From Rhodospirillum rubrum ATCC 11170 (GTDB lineage Bacteria > Pseudomonadota > Alphaproteobacteria > Rhodospirillales > Rhodospirillaceae): 64,000 nucleotides of DNA. The stretch lies in the NCBI RefSeq assembly GCF_000013085.1, contig NC_007643.1, positions 4,122,501 to 4,186,500 on the forward strand, written 5' to 3'. A program made the position numbers and the translations under genes. Position 1 is the stretch's first letter; each line of letters begins with the position of its first letter. The notes beneath the pieces are model-generated. The model ran no database searches. It saw only the letters and a program-made list of their open reading frames with translations, and was not told where the DNA came from. This document shows positions 17,682-27,379 of the stretch, in pieces.

Positions 17682-17974
17682 CCCGGTCTTGCCGGCCGGC
17701 CCGGGCTCCCAAGCCCCGGTCCGGCCGATAAGCCGCCGCACCCCCCCCCGGTGCCGCCCCGGCCCGCCACCGTTACCCCCCCTTGATAACCTTTCCGCTG
17801 GTGTTTTCACCCGCCCCTCCGACGCCCCTTGACCGGCGACGGGGGTTTTTCCCATGTTGTGTCGGTGACTTTTCGCCTAAAACAAAGCTTTCGCGGCGCG
17901 CCACCCGTTTCGCGGCCTTGCGCCCACCCCCATCGACCGCGCGCCCCCTTCCCGGACGAGGATCCCACTCCGCC

Positions 17975-18538
17975 ATGTCTTCCTCCCCAGCCTCCCCCTC
18001 GGACAATTCCATCGTCTGGCACGGCACGACCATTTTGTCGGTGCGCAAGAACGGTAAGGTGGTGATCGCCGGCGACGGTCAGGTCACCTTCGGCAATACG
18101 GTGATGAAGGCCAATGCCCGCAAGGTGCGGCCGCTGGCCGGCGGCTCGGTGATCGCCGGCTTCGCCGGAGCCACCGCCGACGCCTTCACCCTGTTCGAGC
18201 GCCTGGAAACCAAGCTGGAGCAATACCCCGGGCAGTTGACCCGGGCTTGCGTGGAAATGGCCAAGGACTGGCGCACCGATCGCTATCTGCGCCGGCTCGA
18301 GGCGATGATGGCCGTGGCCGACAAGGGCGTCTCGCTGGTGCTGACGGGCACGGGCGACGTGCTTGAACCCGAAGACGGGCTGATCGGCATCGGCTCGGGC
18401 GGTCCCTTTGCCCTGGCCGCCGCCCGCGCCCTGGTCAGCGAGGATCTCGATCCCGAGGTCATCGCCCGGCGCTCGCTGGCGATCGCCGCCGATATCTGCA
18501 TCTACACCAACCACAATCTGACCGTGGAAGTCCTATGA
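17975..18538 (+). CDS. hslV: ATP-dependent protease HslVU, peptidase subunit
   Basis: The protein is 187 residues. The catalytic N-terminal threonine of the mature chain is Thr18 in [10 protein letters not shown], so 17 residues would be removed. GDGQVTFG and the C-terminal NHNLTVEVL are typical. HslV forms a double hexamer that associates with HslU. The ATG at 17975 is chosen over the longer upstream frame, which is basic and unconserved. The stop overlaps the hslU start in ATGA. Confidence 0.96.
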   Translation: MSSSPASPSDNSIVWHGTTILSVRKNGKVVIAGDGQVTFGNTVMKANARKVRPLAGGSVIAGFAGATADAFTLFERLETKLEQYPGQLTRACVEMAKDWRTDRYLRRLEAMMAVADKGVSLVLTGTGDVLEPEDGLIGIGSGGPFALAAARALVSEDLDPEVIARRSLAIAADICIYTNHNLTVEVL

Positions 18539-19842
18539 ACGCCTTCACCCCCCGCGAGATCGTTTCCGAGCTTGATCGCCACATCGTCGGGCAGAAGGAC
18601 GCCAAGCGCGCCGTCGCCATCGCCCTGCGCAACCGCTGGCGCCGCCAGCAGCTGTCCGAGGCCCTGCGCGACGAGGTGCTGCCCAAGAACATCCTGATGA
18701 TCGGGCCCACCGGCGTCGGCAAGACCGAGATCGCCCGCCGTCTGGCCAAACTGGCCCAGGCCCCCTTCCTCAAGGTCGAGGCCACCAAATTCACCGAGGT
18801 CGGCTATGTCGGCCGCGACGTGGAAAGCATCATCCGCGATCTGGTGGAAACCGCCCTGACCCAGGAGCGCGACCGCCTGCGCAAGCAAGTCAACGCCAAG
18901 GCCGAGGCCAACGCCGAGGAGCGGGTGCTCGATGCCCTGGTCGGCGATCGCGCCTCGCCCGAAACCCGCCAGAAGTTCCGCAAGATGCTGCGCGAAGGCC
19001 AGATCAACGACAAGGAGATCGAGGTTCAGGTCCAAGACAGCGGCGGTGCCCTGCCGACCATGGATATTCCGGGCATGCCCGGGGCCCAGATGGGCATGCT
19101 CAATCTCAACGACATCTTCGGCAAGGCCTTTGGCAACCGCACCAAGGCGCGCAAGATGACGGTCGAAGACTCCCACGCCGTTCTGGTGCGCGAGGAGGCC
19201 GACAAGCTGCTCGACGAGGAGCAGGTGGTCAAAGCCGCCATCGCCGCCGTCGAGAACAACGGCATCGTCTTCCTTGATGAAATCGACAAGATCGCCACGG
19301 CGTCGGAACGCCGGGGCGGCGACGTCAGCCGCGAGGGCGTTCAGCGCGACCTGCTGCCGCTGATCGAAGGCACGACGGTTTCAACCAAATACGGTCCGGT
19401 GAAGACCGACCACGTGCTGTTCATCGCCTCGGGCGCCTTCCATACGGCCAAGCCCGCCGATCTGCTGCCCGAACTGCAGGGCCGTTTGCCGATCCGCGTC
19501 GAGTTGAGCGCGCTCAACGCCGGCGATTTCAAGCGCATCCTGCTTGAACCCGAAGCCAGCCTGATCACCCAGTACAAGGCCCTGCTGGCGACCGAGGGCG
19601 TCACCTTGGAGTTTCCCGACGACACGGTCGAGGCCATCGCCGAGATTGCCACCGAAATCAACGGCTCGGTCGAAAACATCGGGGCGCGGCGCCTGCATAC
19701 GGTCCTGGAGCGCCTGCTCGAGGAGATCAGCTTCACCGCCACCGACCGTTCGGGCGAAACCATCGTCGTCACCCGCGACATGGTCAAGGAGCGCGTCGGC
19801 GCCCTGGCCGCCAAGGCCGATCTGTCGCGGTTCATCCTGTAA
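18535..19842 (+). CDS. hslU: ATP-dependent protease HslVU, ATPase subunit
   Basis: A 435-residue AAA+ unfoldase with Walker A GPTGVGKT at residues 57-64 and Walker B IVFLDEID at 244-251. The inserted I-domain lies between them. The C-terminal sensor 2 region contains [20 protein letters not shown], and the protein ends in LSRFIL, the tail that docks into HslV. It is translationally coupled to hslV by a 4-nt overlap. Confidence 0.97.
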   Translation: MNAFTPREIVSELDRHIVGQKDAKRAVAIALRNRWRRQQLSEALRDEVLPKNILMIGPTGVGKTEIARRLAKLAQAPFLKVEATKFTEVGYVGRDVESIIRDLVETALTQERDRLRKQVNAKAEANAEERVLDALVGDRASPETRQKFRKMLREGQINDKEIEVQVQDSGGALPTMDIPGMPGAQMGMLNLNDIFGKAFGNRTKARKMTVEDSHAVLVREEADKLLDEEQVVKAAIAAVENNGIVFLDEIDKIATASERRGGDVSREGVQRDLLPLIEGTTVSTKYGPVKTDHVLFIASGAFHTAKPADLLPELQGRLPIRVELSALNAGDFKRILLEPEASLITQYKALLATEGVTLEFPDDTVEAIAEIATEINGSVENIGARRLHTVLERLLEEISFTATDRSGETIVVTRDMVKERVGALAAKADLSRFIL

Positions 19843-19864
19843 ACCGGTGTAGACCGGGGAACCC

Positions 19865-20239
19865 CTATCGCGGGCGGGCCGATCGACGGGCCGCCCGCAG
19901 CAGGGCGCGCAAGGACTCGATCTCGCCCGGGTCCAGGGTCTCGAGGACCTCGGCCAGTTCATGGACCAGCAAGGTCGCCGTCGGCTCCAAGCCGCCGGTA
20001 TCGAGAGTCACCTTGGGATGGGAGACCAGGGCCAGACGTTTCAGGTCCTCGGCGTCATCCCAGATCAAGCCCAACAATCCACAGATCTGCATCACCAGAC
20101 CGGGGGCGGGGCGCCCGCGCCGGCCGTGTTCGAGGGCCGAAAGATAGGCCGCCGACAAGCCGAGGTCTTCGGCCATCGCCTTTAGCGTCAGGCCGCGCGC
20201 CGCGCGCAGGGCGCGCAGGCGGGCGCCAAAGGGCGTCAT
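19865..20239 (-). CDS. Small helix-turn-helix protein (XRE-type)
   Basis: A 124-residue protein with a Cro/CI-like HTH at about residues 6-60 (LRALRAARGLTLKAMAEDLGLSAAYLSALEHGRRG), then a helical tail rich in Leu/Glu/Arg. It overlaps the stop of the smr gene by 4 nt (ATGA) and is probably co-translated with it. Its targets are unknown. The pairing of Smr and a short HTH gene before hslU recurs in related genomes. Confidence 0.8.
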   Translation of the reverse strand: MTPFGARLRALRAARGLTLKAMAEDLGLSAAYLSALEHGRRGRPAPGLVMQICGLLGLIWDDAEDLKRLALVSHPKVTLDTGGLEPTATLLVHELAEVLETLDPGEIESLRALLRAARRSARPR

Positions 20240-20826
20240 GGCCCGGACTCGCGGCGACGGCGCAGCATGACATACAGCGCCCCTTCGCCGCCATGGCGCG
20301 GGGTGGCGTTGATGAAGCCCACGACCAGCGGCCGCAGATCGACACCGTTCAACCACATCGGCACGGCGCGGCGCAGAACCCCGGTGCCGCTGTCCCCCGA
20401 CCTGCCGCCCTTGCCGGTGATGACCAGCACGCAGCGCCAGCCCTGCTCGCGGCCGCGCCGCAGGAAGCCGCGCAGGGCCGCATGGGCGCTTTCCTGGGTC
20501 ATGCCATGCAGATCAATGCGGCCATCGATGTCGAGCCGGCCGCGCTTGAGGCGACCGGCGGTGCGGCCATCCATATCGACAAGGTGACCGGAACGCAAAT
20601 CGCCGAGCGCCGGCGGGCGCATACGGGCACCGGCCGGCCCCGCAGGCGGGACCGGGGGCGGAGGGGACGGGGAGGGATCGGCCGGCCGCCCGGCGGCGGC
20701 TTCGGGGGGAAGCGGCGGGGCCGGCGGGGCGCCGCGCCCCGCGCGATCAAAAGGCCGCGTCGTCCGGGCAAGCTGCTCCCAGGCCTGAAGATCCTCGGGC
20801 GTCAGGCCATACTTACGCCGACTCAT
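20236..20826 (-). CDS. Smr-domain protein
   Basis: A 196-residue protein. A disordered Pro/Ala-rich region (about residues 25-70) is followed by a C-terminal Smr domain with IDLHGMTQESAHAALRGFL and ITGKGG, the LDxH and TGxG motifs of the MutS2-type nuclease domain. Such stand-alone Smr proteins nick or cleave nucleic acids. It overlaps lutC by 14 nt at its start and the HTH gene by 4 nt at its end. Confidence 0.9.
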   Translation of the reverse strand: MSRRKYGLTPEDLQAWEQLARTTRPFDRAGRGAPPAPPLPPEAAAGRPADPSPSPPPPVPPAGPAGARMRPPALGDLRSGHLVDMDGRTAGRLKRGRLDIDGRIDLHGMTQESAHAALRGFLRRGREQGWRCVLVITGKGGRSGDSGTGVLRRAVPMWLNGVDLRPLVVGFINATPRHGGEGALYVMLRRRRESGP

Positions 20827-21487
20827 CGACGATCAGAATATGCAGGCGCAAGGGGCCATGCGCCCCCAGCTGAATGGTCTGTTCGATATCGCCGGTTCGC
20901 GACGGACCGGTGATGAAATTGATCGTGCGCGGCAGAGCGCCTTGGCCCTCGGCCCTAAGCCGCGCCCAGATCTCTTCTAGGCCGCCGACCAAATCGGCCG
21001 CGCGCAGAACGACGACATGGGTATCGGGCAGGAAATTCAGCGTCGAGGCCCGTTCGGACCCCGAGCGCAAAGCCAGGGTGCCGGTTTCGGCGATGGCGCC
21101 AAAGGCGGGAACCACGGCGACCGTATCGCCCGGCGTCGGCAGACCGCGCCGCACGGTGAGCATTGGATGATCGGCCAGCCCATCAAGGATGGCATCGTCG
21201 CTGGCGACCACGGTGGTCGGCAGATTATGGGCCTTCAGATACTCGGCGAGGGCGGGGGCGAGCTGATCAAGGCCCTGGACGCGGGCGACGCTGGCCGAGA
21301 CCCGCTCGGCCATGTCGATGAACCGGGCAAGCCGATCCTCGCCGGCGCCCTTGGCCCGTTCGGGCAGCGGACCGGGGGGGGGATTGGCCAAACGGGCGCG
21401 CAAAGCCTCGGCCGCCGCCCCCGTCAGGGGGCCACGGCGCAGCCCGCGGCGGATCGAGCCGAGAACGCTATCGCGGGCGCTGGTCAT
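20813..21487 (-). CDS. lutC: LutC-like LUD-domain protein
   Basis: The 224-residue protein has the LUD-domain core: FGAIAETGTLALRSGSE, then LPDTHVVVLRAADLV and TGPSRTGDIEQTI. In Bacillus LutC is one of three components of an L-lactate oxidation complex. Here it follows lutA and lutB on the same strand, separated from lutB by a membrane-protein gene. The start is taken at 21487; 21505 is also in frame. Ribosome-site support is weak. Confidence 0.85.
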   Translation of the reverse strand: MTSARDSVLGSIRRGLRRGPLTGAAAEALRARLANPPPGPLPERAKGAGEDRLARFIDMAERVSASVARVQGLDQLAPALAEYLKAHNLPTTVVASDDAILDGLADHPMLTVRRGLPTPGDTVAVVPAFGAIAETGTLALRSGSERASTLNFLPDTHVVVLRAADLVGGLEEIWARLRAEGQGALPRTINFITGPSRTGDIEQTIQLGAHGPLRLHILIVDESA

Positions 21488-21593
21488 AGCCACTGGAGTC
21501 TCCATAAGATTTTTTCGTAATCGGCCGCAGGCCGCCAGATCAAGATTTAGAGCGGTGTGCGGGAACCCTGGTCGCCGCTCGCCGCTCCCCGAC

Positions 21594-22205
21594 TCACCGC
21601 GGTCCGTCGGTGAACGGTCGGGCGTCGTGTTCACCGACCCCCAGACCCGGCCCTTGCGCGTGGGCGACGAAGCTGCGCGCGATCGCCCGCCAGTCCGATC
21701 CCGGCGCGGCGCAGCCGATACGGGGATTGGACGCCAAGGTGATGACAATGCCGCCAAACTGCCAAAGCACCGTCCAGTTATGGGCGCTTTCCATCATCTT
21801 GCGAATGGTCCGCTCGCGCAGGCGCCGGGCGATCCAGGGCCGCAAAAGGAAAAGATAGGCTATCGACGTGAAGATCAAAGCCCCAAGACCGGCGAAAATC
21901 GACACGAACAGCAAGCCGACGCTGATCAGCAGCAAAGACAGCAACGGCACCATATTATCGGTGACGCTGAACACCGGCGACCCCCCCCGATTAAGGTGGC
22001 GGAAGTTCGTGTAAAAAGTGATCAGGCCATTCTCGTGAGCTATCCGCATTCTTTCATGCAGCGCCCGATCGCGTTCAAGGTGCTTGGCCTTGGCCAGGGC
22101 GCGCGCCCGCAATTCGGCCGCCGAGGGCGGCTGCGGCAGATCGGGCTCGATCCGCGGCGGCTCGGAGGGGTTTTCCGGCGGCCGCTCGGGCGGAGGAGAC
22201 GTCAT
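21594..22205 (-). CDS. Two-helix membrane protein of unknown function within lut cluster
   Basis: The 203-residue protein starts at ATG 22205, which overlaps the lutB stop in ATGA, so it is probably translated with lutB. A Pro-rich N-terminus is followed by a charged region (KAKHLERDRALHERMRIAHENG). Two adjacent hydrophobic helices (MVPLLSLLLISVGLLFVS and LGALIFTSIAYLFLL) come next, then a basic segment. I recognise no family with confidence. Its place between lutB and lutC suggests anchoring or electron-transfer support for the Lut complex; this is inference from position only. Confidence 0.65.
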   Translation of the reverse strand: MTSPPPERPPENPSEPPRIEPDLPQPPSAAELRARALAKAKHLERDRALHERMRIAHENGLITFYTNFRHLNRGGSPVFSVTDNMVPLLSLLLISVGLLFVSIFAGLGALIFTSIAYLFLLRPWIARRLRERTIRKMMESAHNWTVLWQFGGIVITLASNPRIGCAAPGSDWRAIARSFVAHAQGPGLGVGEHDARPFTDGPR

Positions 22206-23620
22206 GGCCGCTCCCCCTGCCGCCAGCGGTCCATGAAGGTGCGGCCTTCGGGGGCGGGCATGGCGCGCACCGCCGTCCAGCCATTGGCCAGCCCCAGCGA
22301 GCGCAGATGGCCGCGTTTTCCGCCAAGGCGCGACAGCGCCCCGGCGATCAACCGCGTCGTCAGCCGGTAAAGCCCTGGGCGGGCGGCGACGAAGGCCCAG
22401 GCGCCAAGGCCGAAGCGCGCCGGCTTTGGCGTCAGATGGCGCTCGAATTCCTTTTCGCGCCAGTGGCGCAGCATGCGCGGCAAGGGGATGCGCATCGGGC
22501 AAACCTCTTCGCAGCGCCCGCACAGCGTCGAGGCGTTGGGCAGATCGGCCGCCTGCTCCAGCCCGATCAACGCCGGGGTCAGCACCGAGCCCATCGGCCC
22601 GGGATAGACCCAGCCATAGGCGTGGCCGCCGATGGCGCCATAGACCGGACAGTGGTTCATGCAGGCGGCGCAGCGGATGCAGCGCAGCATCTCCTGAAAA
22701 CCCGTGCCCAGCATGTCGGAACGGCCGTTGTCGAGCAGCACGACATGAAAGGCGTCGGGGCCATCGACGTCGTCCGGCCGGCGCGGGCCGGTGGAGAAGG
22801 TGGTATAGGCGCTCATGTCCTGACCCGAGGCCGAACGGGCGAGCAGGCGCAGCACCAGGGCGGCGTCATCAAGGGTCGGCACGATCTTTTCCAGGCTGGC
22901 GACCACGACATGCACGCGCGGCAGCAACTGGGTCAGATCGCCATTGCCCTCGTTGGTGACGATCACCGTCGATCCGGTCTCGGCGATCATCATATTGGCG
23001 CCGGTGATGCCGACATCGGCGGCCAGGAAATTCCCCCGCATCACCGCGCGGGCCTCGTCGAGGAAATCGCGGTGCTCTTCCAGCCGGCGATCGGCAGCGA
23101 ACTGGGTATGGGCCTTGCGGAAGGCCTCGGCGACATGGGGACGGCGCAGGTGGATGGCCGGGGCGACGATGTGGCTGGGGGTCTCGCCGCGCAGCTGGAT
23201 GATGTATTCGCCCAGATCGGTTTCGATCGGCGTGACGCCATTGGCCTCGAGATAGGCGTTGAGGCCGATCTCCTCGGTGATCATCGACTTGCCCTTGGTC
23301 ACCGTTTTCGCGCCCGAGTCGCGGCAGATGGCCAAAATGGTCTCGCGGGCCTCGGCGGCGTCGCGGCACCAATGAACGTGGCCGCCCTGGGCGATCACCT
23401 TGGCTTCGAAGGTCTCCAGATAGAAATCGAGATTGTCCAGAACATGGTTTTTCAGGTCGCGGCCGGCATCGCGCAGGGCGTCGAATTCGGGCAATCGCCC
23501 GATCGCCTCGGCCCGGGCGCGGCGGAAACCGGCCTTCATCGTGCCCAAGGCCGAGGCCAGGGTGTCGTCGGTCAGCGCCTTGCGGGCGTTGTCCTTGAAT
23601 GCGCGGCTTTTGGGATCCAT
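22202..23620 (-). CDS. lutB: LutB-like iron-sulfur protein
   Basis: A 472-residue protein. The N-terminal LUD-type region (KGKSMITEEIGLNAYLEANG, NEGNGDLTQLLPRVHVVV) is followed by two 4Fe-4S motifs, CIRCAACMNHCP near residue 310 and CGRCEEVCPMRIP near residue 365. It is the electron-transferring component of LutABC lactate oxidase. It ends in the overlap with the membrane-protein gene and begins 12 nt after lutA. The length is normal. Confidence 0.92.
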   Translation of the reverse strand: MDPKSRAFKDNARKALTDDTLASALGTMKAGFRRARAEAIGRLPEFDALRDAGRDLKNHVLDNLDFYLETFEAKVIAQGGHVHWCRDAAEARETILAICRDSGAKTVTKGKSMITEEIGLNAYLEANGVTPIETDLGEYIIQLRGETPSHIVAPAIHLRRPHVAEAFRKAHTQFAADRRLEEHRDFLDEARAVMRGNFLAADVGITGANMMIAETGSTVIVTNEGNGDLTQLLPRVHVVVASLEKIVPTLDDAALVLRLLARSASGQDMSAYTTFSTGPRRPDDVDGPDAFHVVLLDNGRSDMLGTGFQEMLRCIRCAACMNHCPVYGAIGGHAYGWVYPGPMGSVLTPALIGLEQAADLPNASTLCGRCEEVCPMRIPLPRMLRHWREKEFERHLTPKPARFGLGAWAFVAARPGLYRLTTRLIAGALSRLGGKRGHLRSLGLANGWTAVRAMPAPEGRTFMDRWRQGERP

Positions 23621-23632
23621 GGGGCGCGTCCT

Positions 23633-24445
23633 TCAGACCGGATGGGGGACGCGAGGGCTTGGCGGGGTCTCGGCGCCATCCCCCAATCCGGGGCCCTCGG
23701 CCATTCCGGCCAGAACCTCGAGAGCGTGGCGCACCGCCAAAGGCGAGCCGATTTGCCGGGCGCGACCGGCGATATTGAGCAGGCAGCTGGTATCGCCGCC
23801 AAGCAGGGTGGTGGCGCCGGTCGCCTCGGCATCGCGCAGTTTTTCGTCAACCATGCGCCCGGAAATCTCGGGATACTTCACGCAGAAGGTTCCGCCAAAG
23901 CCGCAGCATTCCTCGGGAGCGGCCAGTTCGCGCAGTTCGAGCCCGCGAACCTTGGCCAGCAGACGCCGGGGCTGGGCCTTAATCCCGACCTCGCGCACCC
24001 CCGAACAGGTGTCGTGATAGGTGACAACGCCATCGAAGCGGGCGTCGATATCATCCCAATCGAGCACATCGGTCAGAAACGACATCACTTCGAAGCTGCG
24101 CTCCGCCAGGGCGCGGGCCCGCCCGGCCCAGGCCGCATCCTCGGCGAGCAGGGCCGGGTAATGGACGCGGATCATCCCCAGGCAGCTTCCCGAGGGGCCG
24201 ACCAGATAATCGAAGCCTTCGAAGGTTTCGATCACCCGCTTGGCCTGGGTGATGGCCAGATCGCGCGCCCCCGAATTGAAGGCGGGCTGGCCGCAGCAGG
24301 TTTGATCGGCGGGAACCTCGACCCGGCAGCCGGCGCGGGTCAGCAGGCGGATGGCGGCGAATCCCACCGTCGGGCGGAACAGGTCTGTCATGCAAGTGAT
24401 GAAGAACCCGACGCGCGGGCCCCCGAGTGGACTGTCGTCGGTCAT
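23633..24445 (-). CDS. lutA: LutA-like cysteine-rich-domain protein
   Basis: The 270-residue protein has two CCG domains, with CCGQPAFNSG and GPSGSCLGM in the first half and CCGFGGTFCVKYPEIS in the second. These bind an unusual iron-sulfur cluster in LutA and heterodisulfide-reductase-like proteins. It is the first gene of the lutA-lutB-(membrane protein)-lutC set. No lactate permease or GntR regulator is seen next to it, unlike in Bacillus. Confidence 0.92.
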   Translation of the reverse strand: MTDDSPLGGPRVGFFITCMTDLFRPTVGFAAIRLLTRAGCRVEVPADQTCCGQPAFNSGARDLAITQAKRVIETFEGFDYLVGPSGSCLGMIRVHYPALLAEDAAWAGRARALAERSFEVMSFLTDVLDWDDIDARFDGVVTYHDTCSGVREVGIKAQPRRLLAKVRGLELRELAAPEECCGFGGTFCVKYPEISGRMVDEKLRDAEATGATTLLGGDTSCLLNIAGRARQIGSPLAVRHALEVLAGMAEGPGLGDGAETPPSPRVPHPV

Positions 24446-24624
24446 GGTCGGTCTGACTGTCTTCCTGGACGCGCGGGGCGTCTGGCTAAGGAGGGTGAGG
24501 ATCTCTTAGAGCAACGAGCGGGCGGCCAGCGGCGGGGGCTCATGGAGCCTTCCCCGCCAGGGTCCTGGCCACTCCCATTGGGCAGAATGGCCCGATGGCG
24601 GGCCTTTGACAAGAAATCCAAGCC

Positions 24625-25821
24625 CTAGTTTTGCGCAACCGCGTTGCGCCCGCCGCGCGGGACAAGCACCCAGTACCGCCCGGCCGACTTCATGCCGCCG
24701 GCGTGGTAAAGCGCCTCCTCGCCGCTTCCCCAGAAGAAATCGCCGCGCACCGCGCCCTTGATGGCGCTGCCCGTATCCTGGGCGACCATCAGGCGGTTGA
24801 CGGTTTCGCCGTGGGCATCCGAGGTCGCCAGCCACACCGGGGCGCCCAAGGGAACGCTGGACGGATCAACGGCCAGACTGCGCCCGCCGGTCAAAGGCAG
24901 ACCCTGGGCGCCGATCGGTCCTTCGCCCTCGATCGGGCGGAAAAAGATGAAGCGCGGGTTTTCGCGCATCAGGGCGCGGCCCTCGGCCGGATTGGCGCGC
25001 AACCAAGCGCGGATGGCGATCATCGACGACCCGTCGCCCAGGCCGCGATCGCGCATGATGGCGCCGATGCCGACAAAGGGATGACCGTTGTTGGCGGCAT
25101 AGCCGATGCGTTGGATCCGGCCATCGGGCAGGCGGACCTGTCCCGAGCCCTGGATATGGAGCATGAACACGTCCACCGGATCGCGCGCCCACATGATCAC
25201 CGGGGCGACACCGGAAATGGCGCCCTCCTCGATGGCGGCGCGATCGGGATAGGGCAGACTGCGCCCCCCCGATACCCGCATGCCCTTGCCGCCTTCCATG
25301 CGTAGATCAAGCGGCACGCCGTAGATCGGGGTGGAATAGACGGCGCTGGGCGAAAGCGAGCCATCAAGGGCGGCTTCGTAATAGCCGGTGAACAAACCGG
25401 TGGGATCGCCCGCCCCGGTCACCTGCCAAGCCTGGAAGCGCTCGGCGAAGAACCGCCGGGCCGCGTCGTCATCGAAGGCCGGAAGGCGGGCGGCGACGGC
25501 ACAGGCCGCCTGCCAATCGCTTGCCCGCGATCCCCAGACCGAGGGTCCGACCATGGAATTCGGGGAAACCGCGCGCAGCCGCTCGCACGACCGCCGGAAC
25601 ACCGGTAGGGCATCGGCGACGCGGTCGGTCGACCAGCCGGGCAGCCCTTCGATGGCGACGCGCTGATAGGAGACCGGTCCGGCAACGCCCGCCGGCCGGC
25701 TGACCAGGCCCGGACGCGACGACGGACCGCCGCAGGCCGCCAGCAGCAGAACCCCGGCCATCGCGGCGACCCGGGTTGCCGTCGACAGCCGCCGCCCGGA
25801 CGTGCCGTTCATCGCGCCCAT
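24625..25821 (-). CDS. mltA: Membrane-bound lytic murein transglycosylase A
   Basis: The 398-residue protein has a lipoprotein signal peptide with lipobox LLLAAC (Cys30). The MltA domain and C-terminal 3D domain follow, with FTGYYEA, a QGSGQVRLPDG core and VAQDTGSAIKG with GDFFWG; the aspartates of the last region form the catalytic site of the family. It cleaves peptidoglycan, leaving 1,6-anhydromuramyl ends, at the outer membrane. ATG 25812 is an alternative start 9 nt downstream. It lies 10 nt after the Tim44-like gene on the same strand. Confidence 0.95.
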   Translation of the reverse strand: MGAMNGTSGRRLSTATRVAAMAGVLLLAACGGPSSRPGLVSRPAGVAGPVSYQRVAIEGLPGWSTDRVADALPVFRRSCERLRAVSPNSMVGPSVWGSRASDWQAACAVAARLPAFDDDAARRFFAERFQAWQVTGAGDPTGLFTGYYEAALDGSLSPSAVYSTPIYGVPLDLRMEGGKGMRVSGGRSLPYPDRAAIEEGAISGVAPVIMWARDPVDVFMLHIQGSGQVRLPDGRIQRIGYAANNGHPFVGIGAIMRDRGLGDGSSMIAIRAWLRANPAEGRALMRENPRFIFFRPIEGEGPIGAQGLPLTGGRSLAVDPSSVPLGAPVWLATSDAHGETVNRLMVAQDTGSAIKGAVRGDFFWGSGEEALYHAGGMKSAGRYWVLVPRGGRNAVAQN

Positions 25822-25831
25822 GCCCGGGAAC

Positions 25832-26491
25832 TCATTCCTCGGGGACTTGGGTGGCGATCAGGTCCCAATTGGGATCGTTCGACACGGTATCGCGGCGGAA
25901 GGTCCAGATATCAGTGACCTCTTCCACCTGATTGGGATTGCCGTCGACCACCGTGTCGCTTTTGTCGCGCACGGAATTGACCTGTTCGGTGACGAATTTG
26001 ACGGTGACCAGGGCATCCTGGCCATCCATGCCGGCGCGCAGGATCTCGACGCTTTTGAAACCGACCAGATCGGTCTCCATGGTTTCATCGGCCTGCTCGC
26101 GCTCGTCGATCGCCCGGCTGAAATTCTGAAAGACCTCGCCGGCGAGCAGGGGCTTGAGCACCGCCTTGTCACCCTTGGCATAGGCCATCAGAATCATCTC
26201 GAAGGCCGCTTTGGCCCCGATCAGAAAGCCCTCGGGCGAAAACGACGGATCGGTCAACTGGATCTGGGTCAATCCCCCGGCCAGCGTGCCATCCCCCGGT
26301 CGCCCGGCCACGGCCTTGCGGCCCGACAGGTCGATCACGTTGTCTTGGGCGCTTTCGGGCTGGGCAAAGGGATCGGGGCGGCGTTGCTCCTCTCCGGTGC
26401 GACGACCCAGCACGCTTCGCAACCGCAAGACGAGAAAAGCCGCGATCATAGCGAAAAAGATGATATCGATATACTGAAAGCCTTCGTTCAT
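25832..26491 (-). CDS. Tim44-like domain protein
   Basis: The 219-residue protein starts MNEGFQYIDIIFFAMIAAFLVLRLRSVLGRR, an N-terminal membrane anchor. The C-terminal Tim44-like domain has the conserved run FLIGAKAAFEMILMAYAKGDKAVLKPLL. These proteins are the alphaproteobacterial relatives of mitochondrial Tim44 and act at the inner membrane in an unclear role. The gene lies upstream of mltA and divergently from fxsA, close to secB, a grouping conserved in the class. Confidence 0.9.
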   Translation of the reverse strand: MNEGFQYIDIIFFAMIAAFLVLRLRSVLGRRTGEEQRRPDPFAQPESAQDNVIDLSGRKAVAGRPGDGTLAGGLTQIQLTDPSFSPEGFLIGAKAAFEMILMAYAKGDKAVLKPLLAGEVFQNFSRAIDEREQADETMETDLVGFKSVEILRAGMDGQDALVTVKFVTEQVNSVRDKSDTVVDGNPNQVEEVTDIWTFRRDTVSNDPNWDLIATQVPEE

Positions 26492-26700
26492 GGCGGCCCG
26501 GTCTGGAGGTTTGGCGTGGGGCACCCTAACGCAACTATCCGCCGCGTACCACCGGCCATCCGTGTTTTTTTGGCCTTAGGCAATCGTCGAAAAGCGCTTC
26601 TCCCCGCACCAGGGTCCTAACCTACCGGTTGAACCCCGACCCGGGGAGGGTGCTATGATGACTGTTCCAAAAATAAGGCGCTCCGGGGAGGTCAGCAAGT

Positions 26701-27264
26701 ATGGGTATCGCGCTGTTCGCATTGTTCGTCGGATTGCCGATCGCCGAGATCGCCACTTTCATCAAGGTGGGCGAGGCGATCGGGGCGGGACCGACGGTTG
26801 GTCTGGTCATTCTGTCGGCCCTGGCGGGTATCGCCCTGATCCGCTTTCAGGGTCTGATCACCCTGACCCGGGCGCGGGCCGCCCTCGACGCCGGGACGCT
26901 GCCGGTCAAGGAGATCTTCGATGGCGCCTGCCTGCTGGCTAGCGGCTTTCTGCTGGCCATTCCCGGCTTCGTCACCGATGTCGCCGCCCTGCTTTTGCTG
27001 ATCGCGCCGATCCGCGACGCGTTGCGCGGCGTCCTGGCCAAGCGGCTGCAAACCTCGGTCTCGCTCCACGGCCTTGACCTGCAGGGTGGCGCCCAGGCCC
27101 CCTTCGGTCCCGGATCGGGCCTTGGTCCGCAACCGGGCGGCGGCAAGGGTCCGGTGATCGATGGCGATTTCGTCGAGGTCGAGGTCGAGGCGTCTGCGGA
27201 AAAAACCCCGCCGGTCGATCTTACCAAGACGAAAGACACCAATCCCTGGGCAAAGAAGTCCTAA
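26701..27264 (+). CDS. FxsA-family membrane protein
   Basis: The protein of 187 residues has four hydrophobic segments in its first 120 residues and the FxsA signature GLPIAEIATFIKVGEAIGAG, followed by a Gly/Pro-rich cytoplasmic tail. FxsA proteins are membrane proteins of undefined molecular function, named after suppression of F-plasmid exclusion of phage T7. GGGGAGG lies upstream of ATG 26701. It is followed by secB on the same strand. Confidence 0.9.
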   Translation: MGIALFALFVGLPIAEIATFIKVGEAIGAGPTVGLVILSALAGIALIRFQGLITLTRARAALDAGTLPVKEIFDGACLLASGFLLAIPGFVTDVAALLLLIAPIRDALRGVLAKRLQTSVSLHGLDLQGGAQAPFGPGSGLGPQPGGGKGPVIDGDFVEVEVEASAEKTPPVDLTKTKDTNPWAKKS

Positions 27265-27379
27265 AAGGGGCCCGACAGCTTCCCCCCGGCGGGCGGTTGA
27301 GCCCCCGGGTCCATCGTGATACGCCTGTGCCCGCCCGACAATCCCGGCACAGCCCGTCAAAGCCGATTAGAGAGAGACC

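Noticed and set aside
22307-24628. 773-codon plus-strand open frame
   Set aside because: It is antisense to lutB and lutA, which have clear iron-sulfur and CCG motifs.
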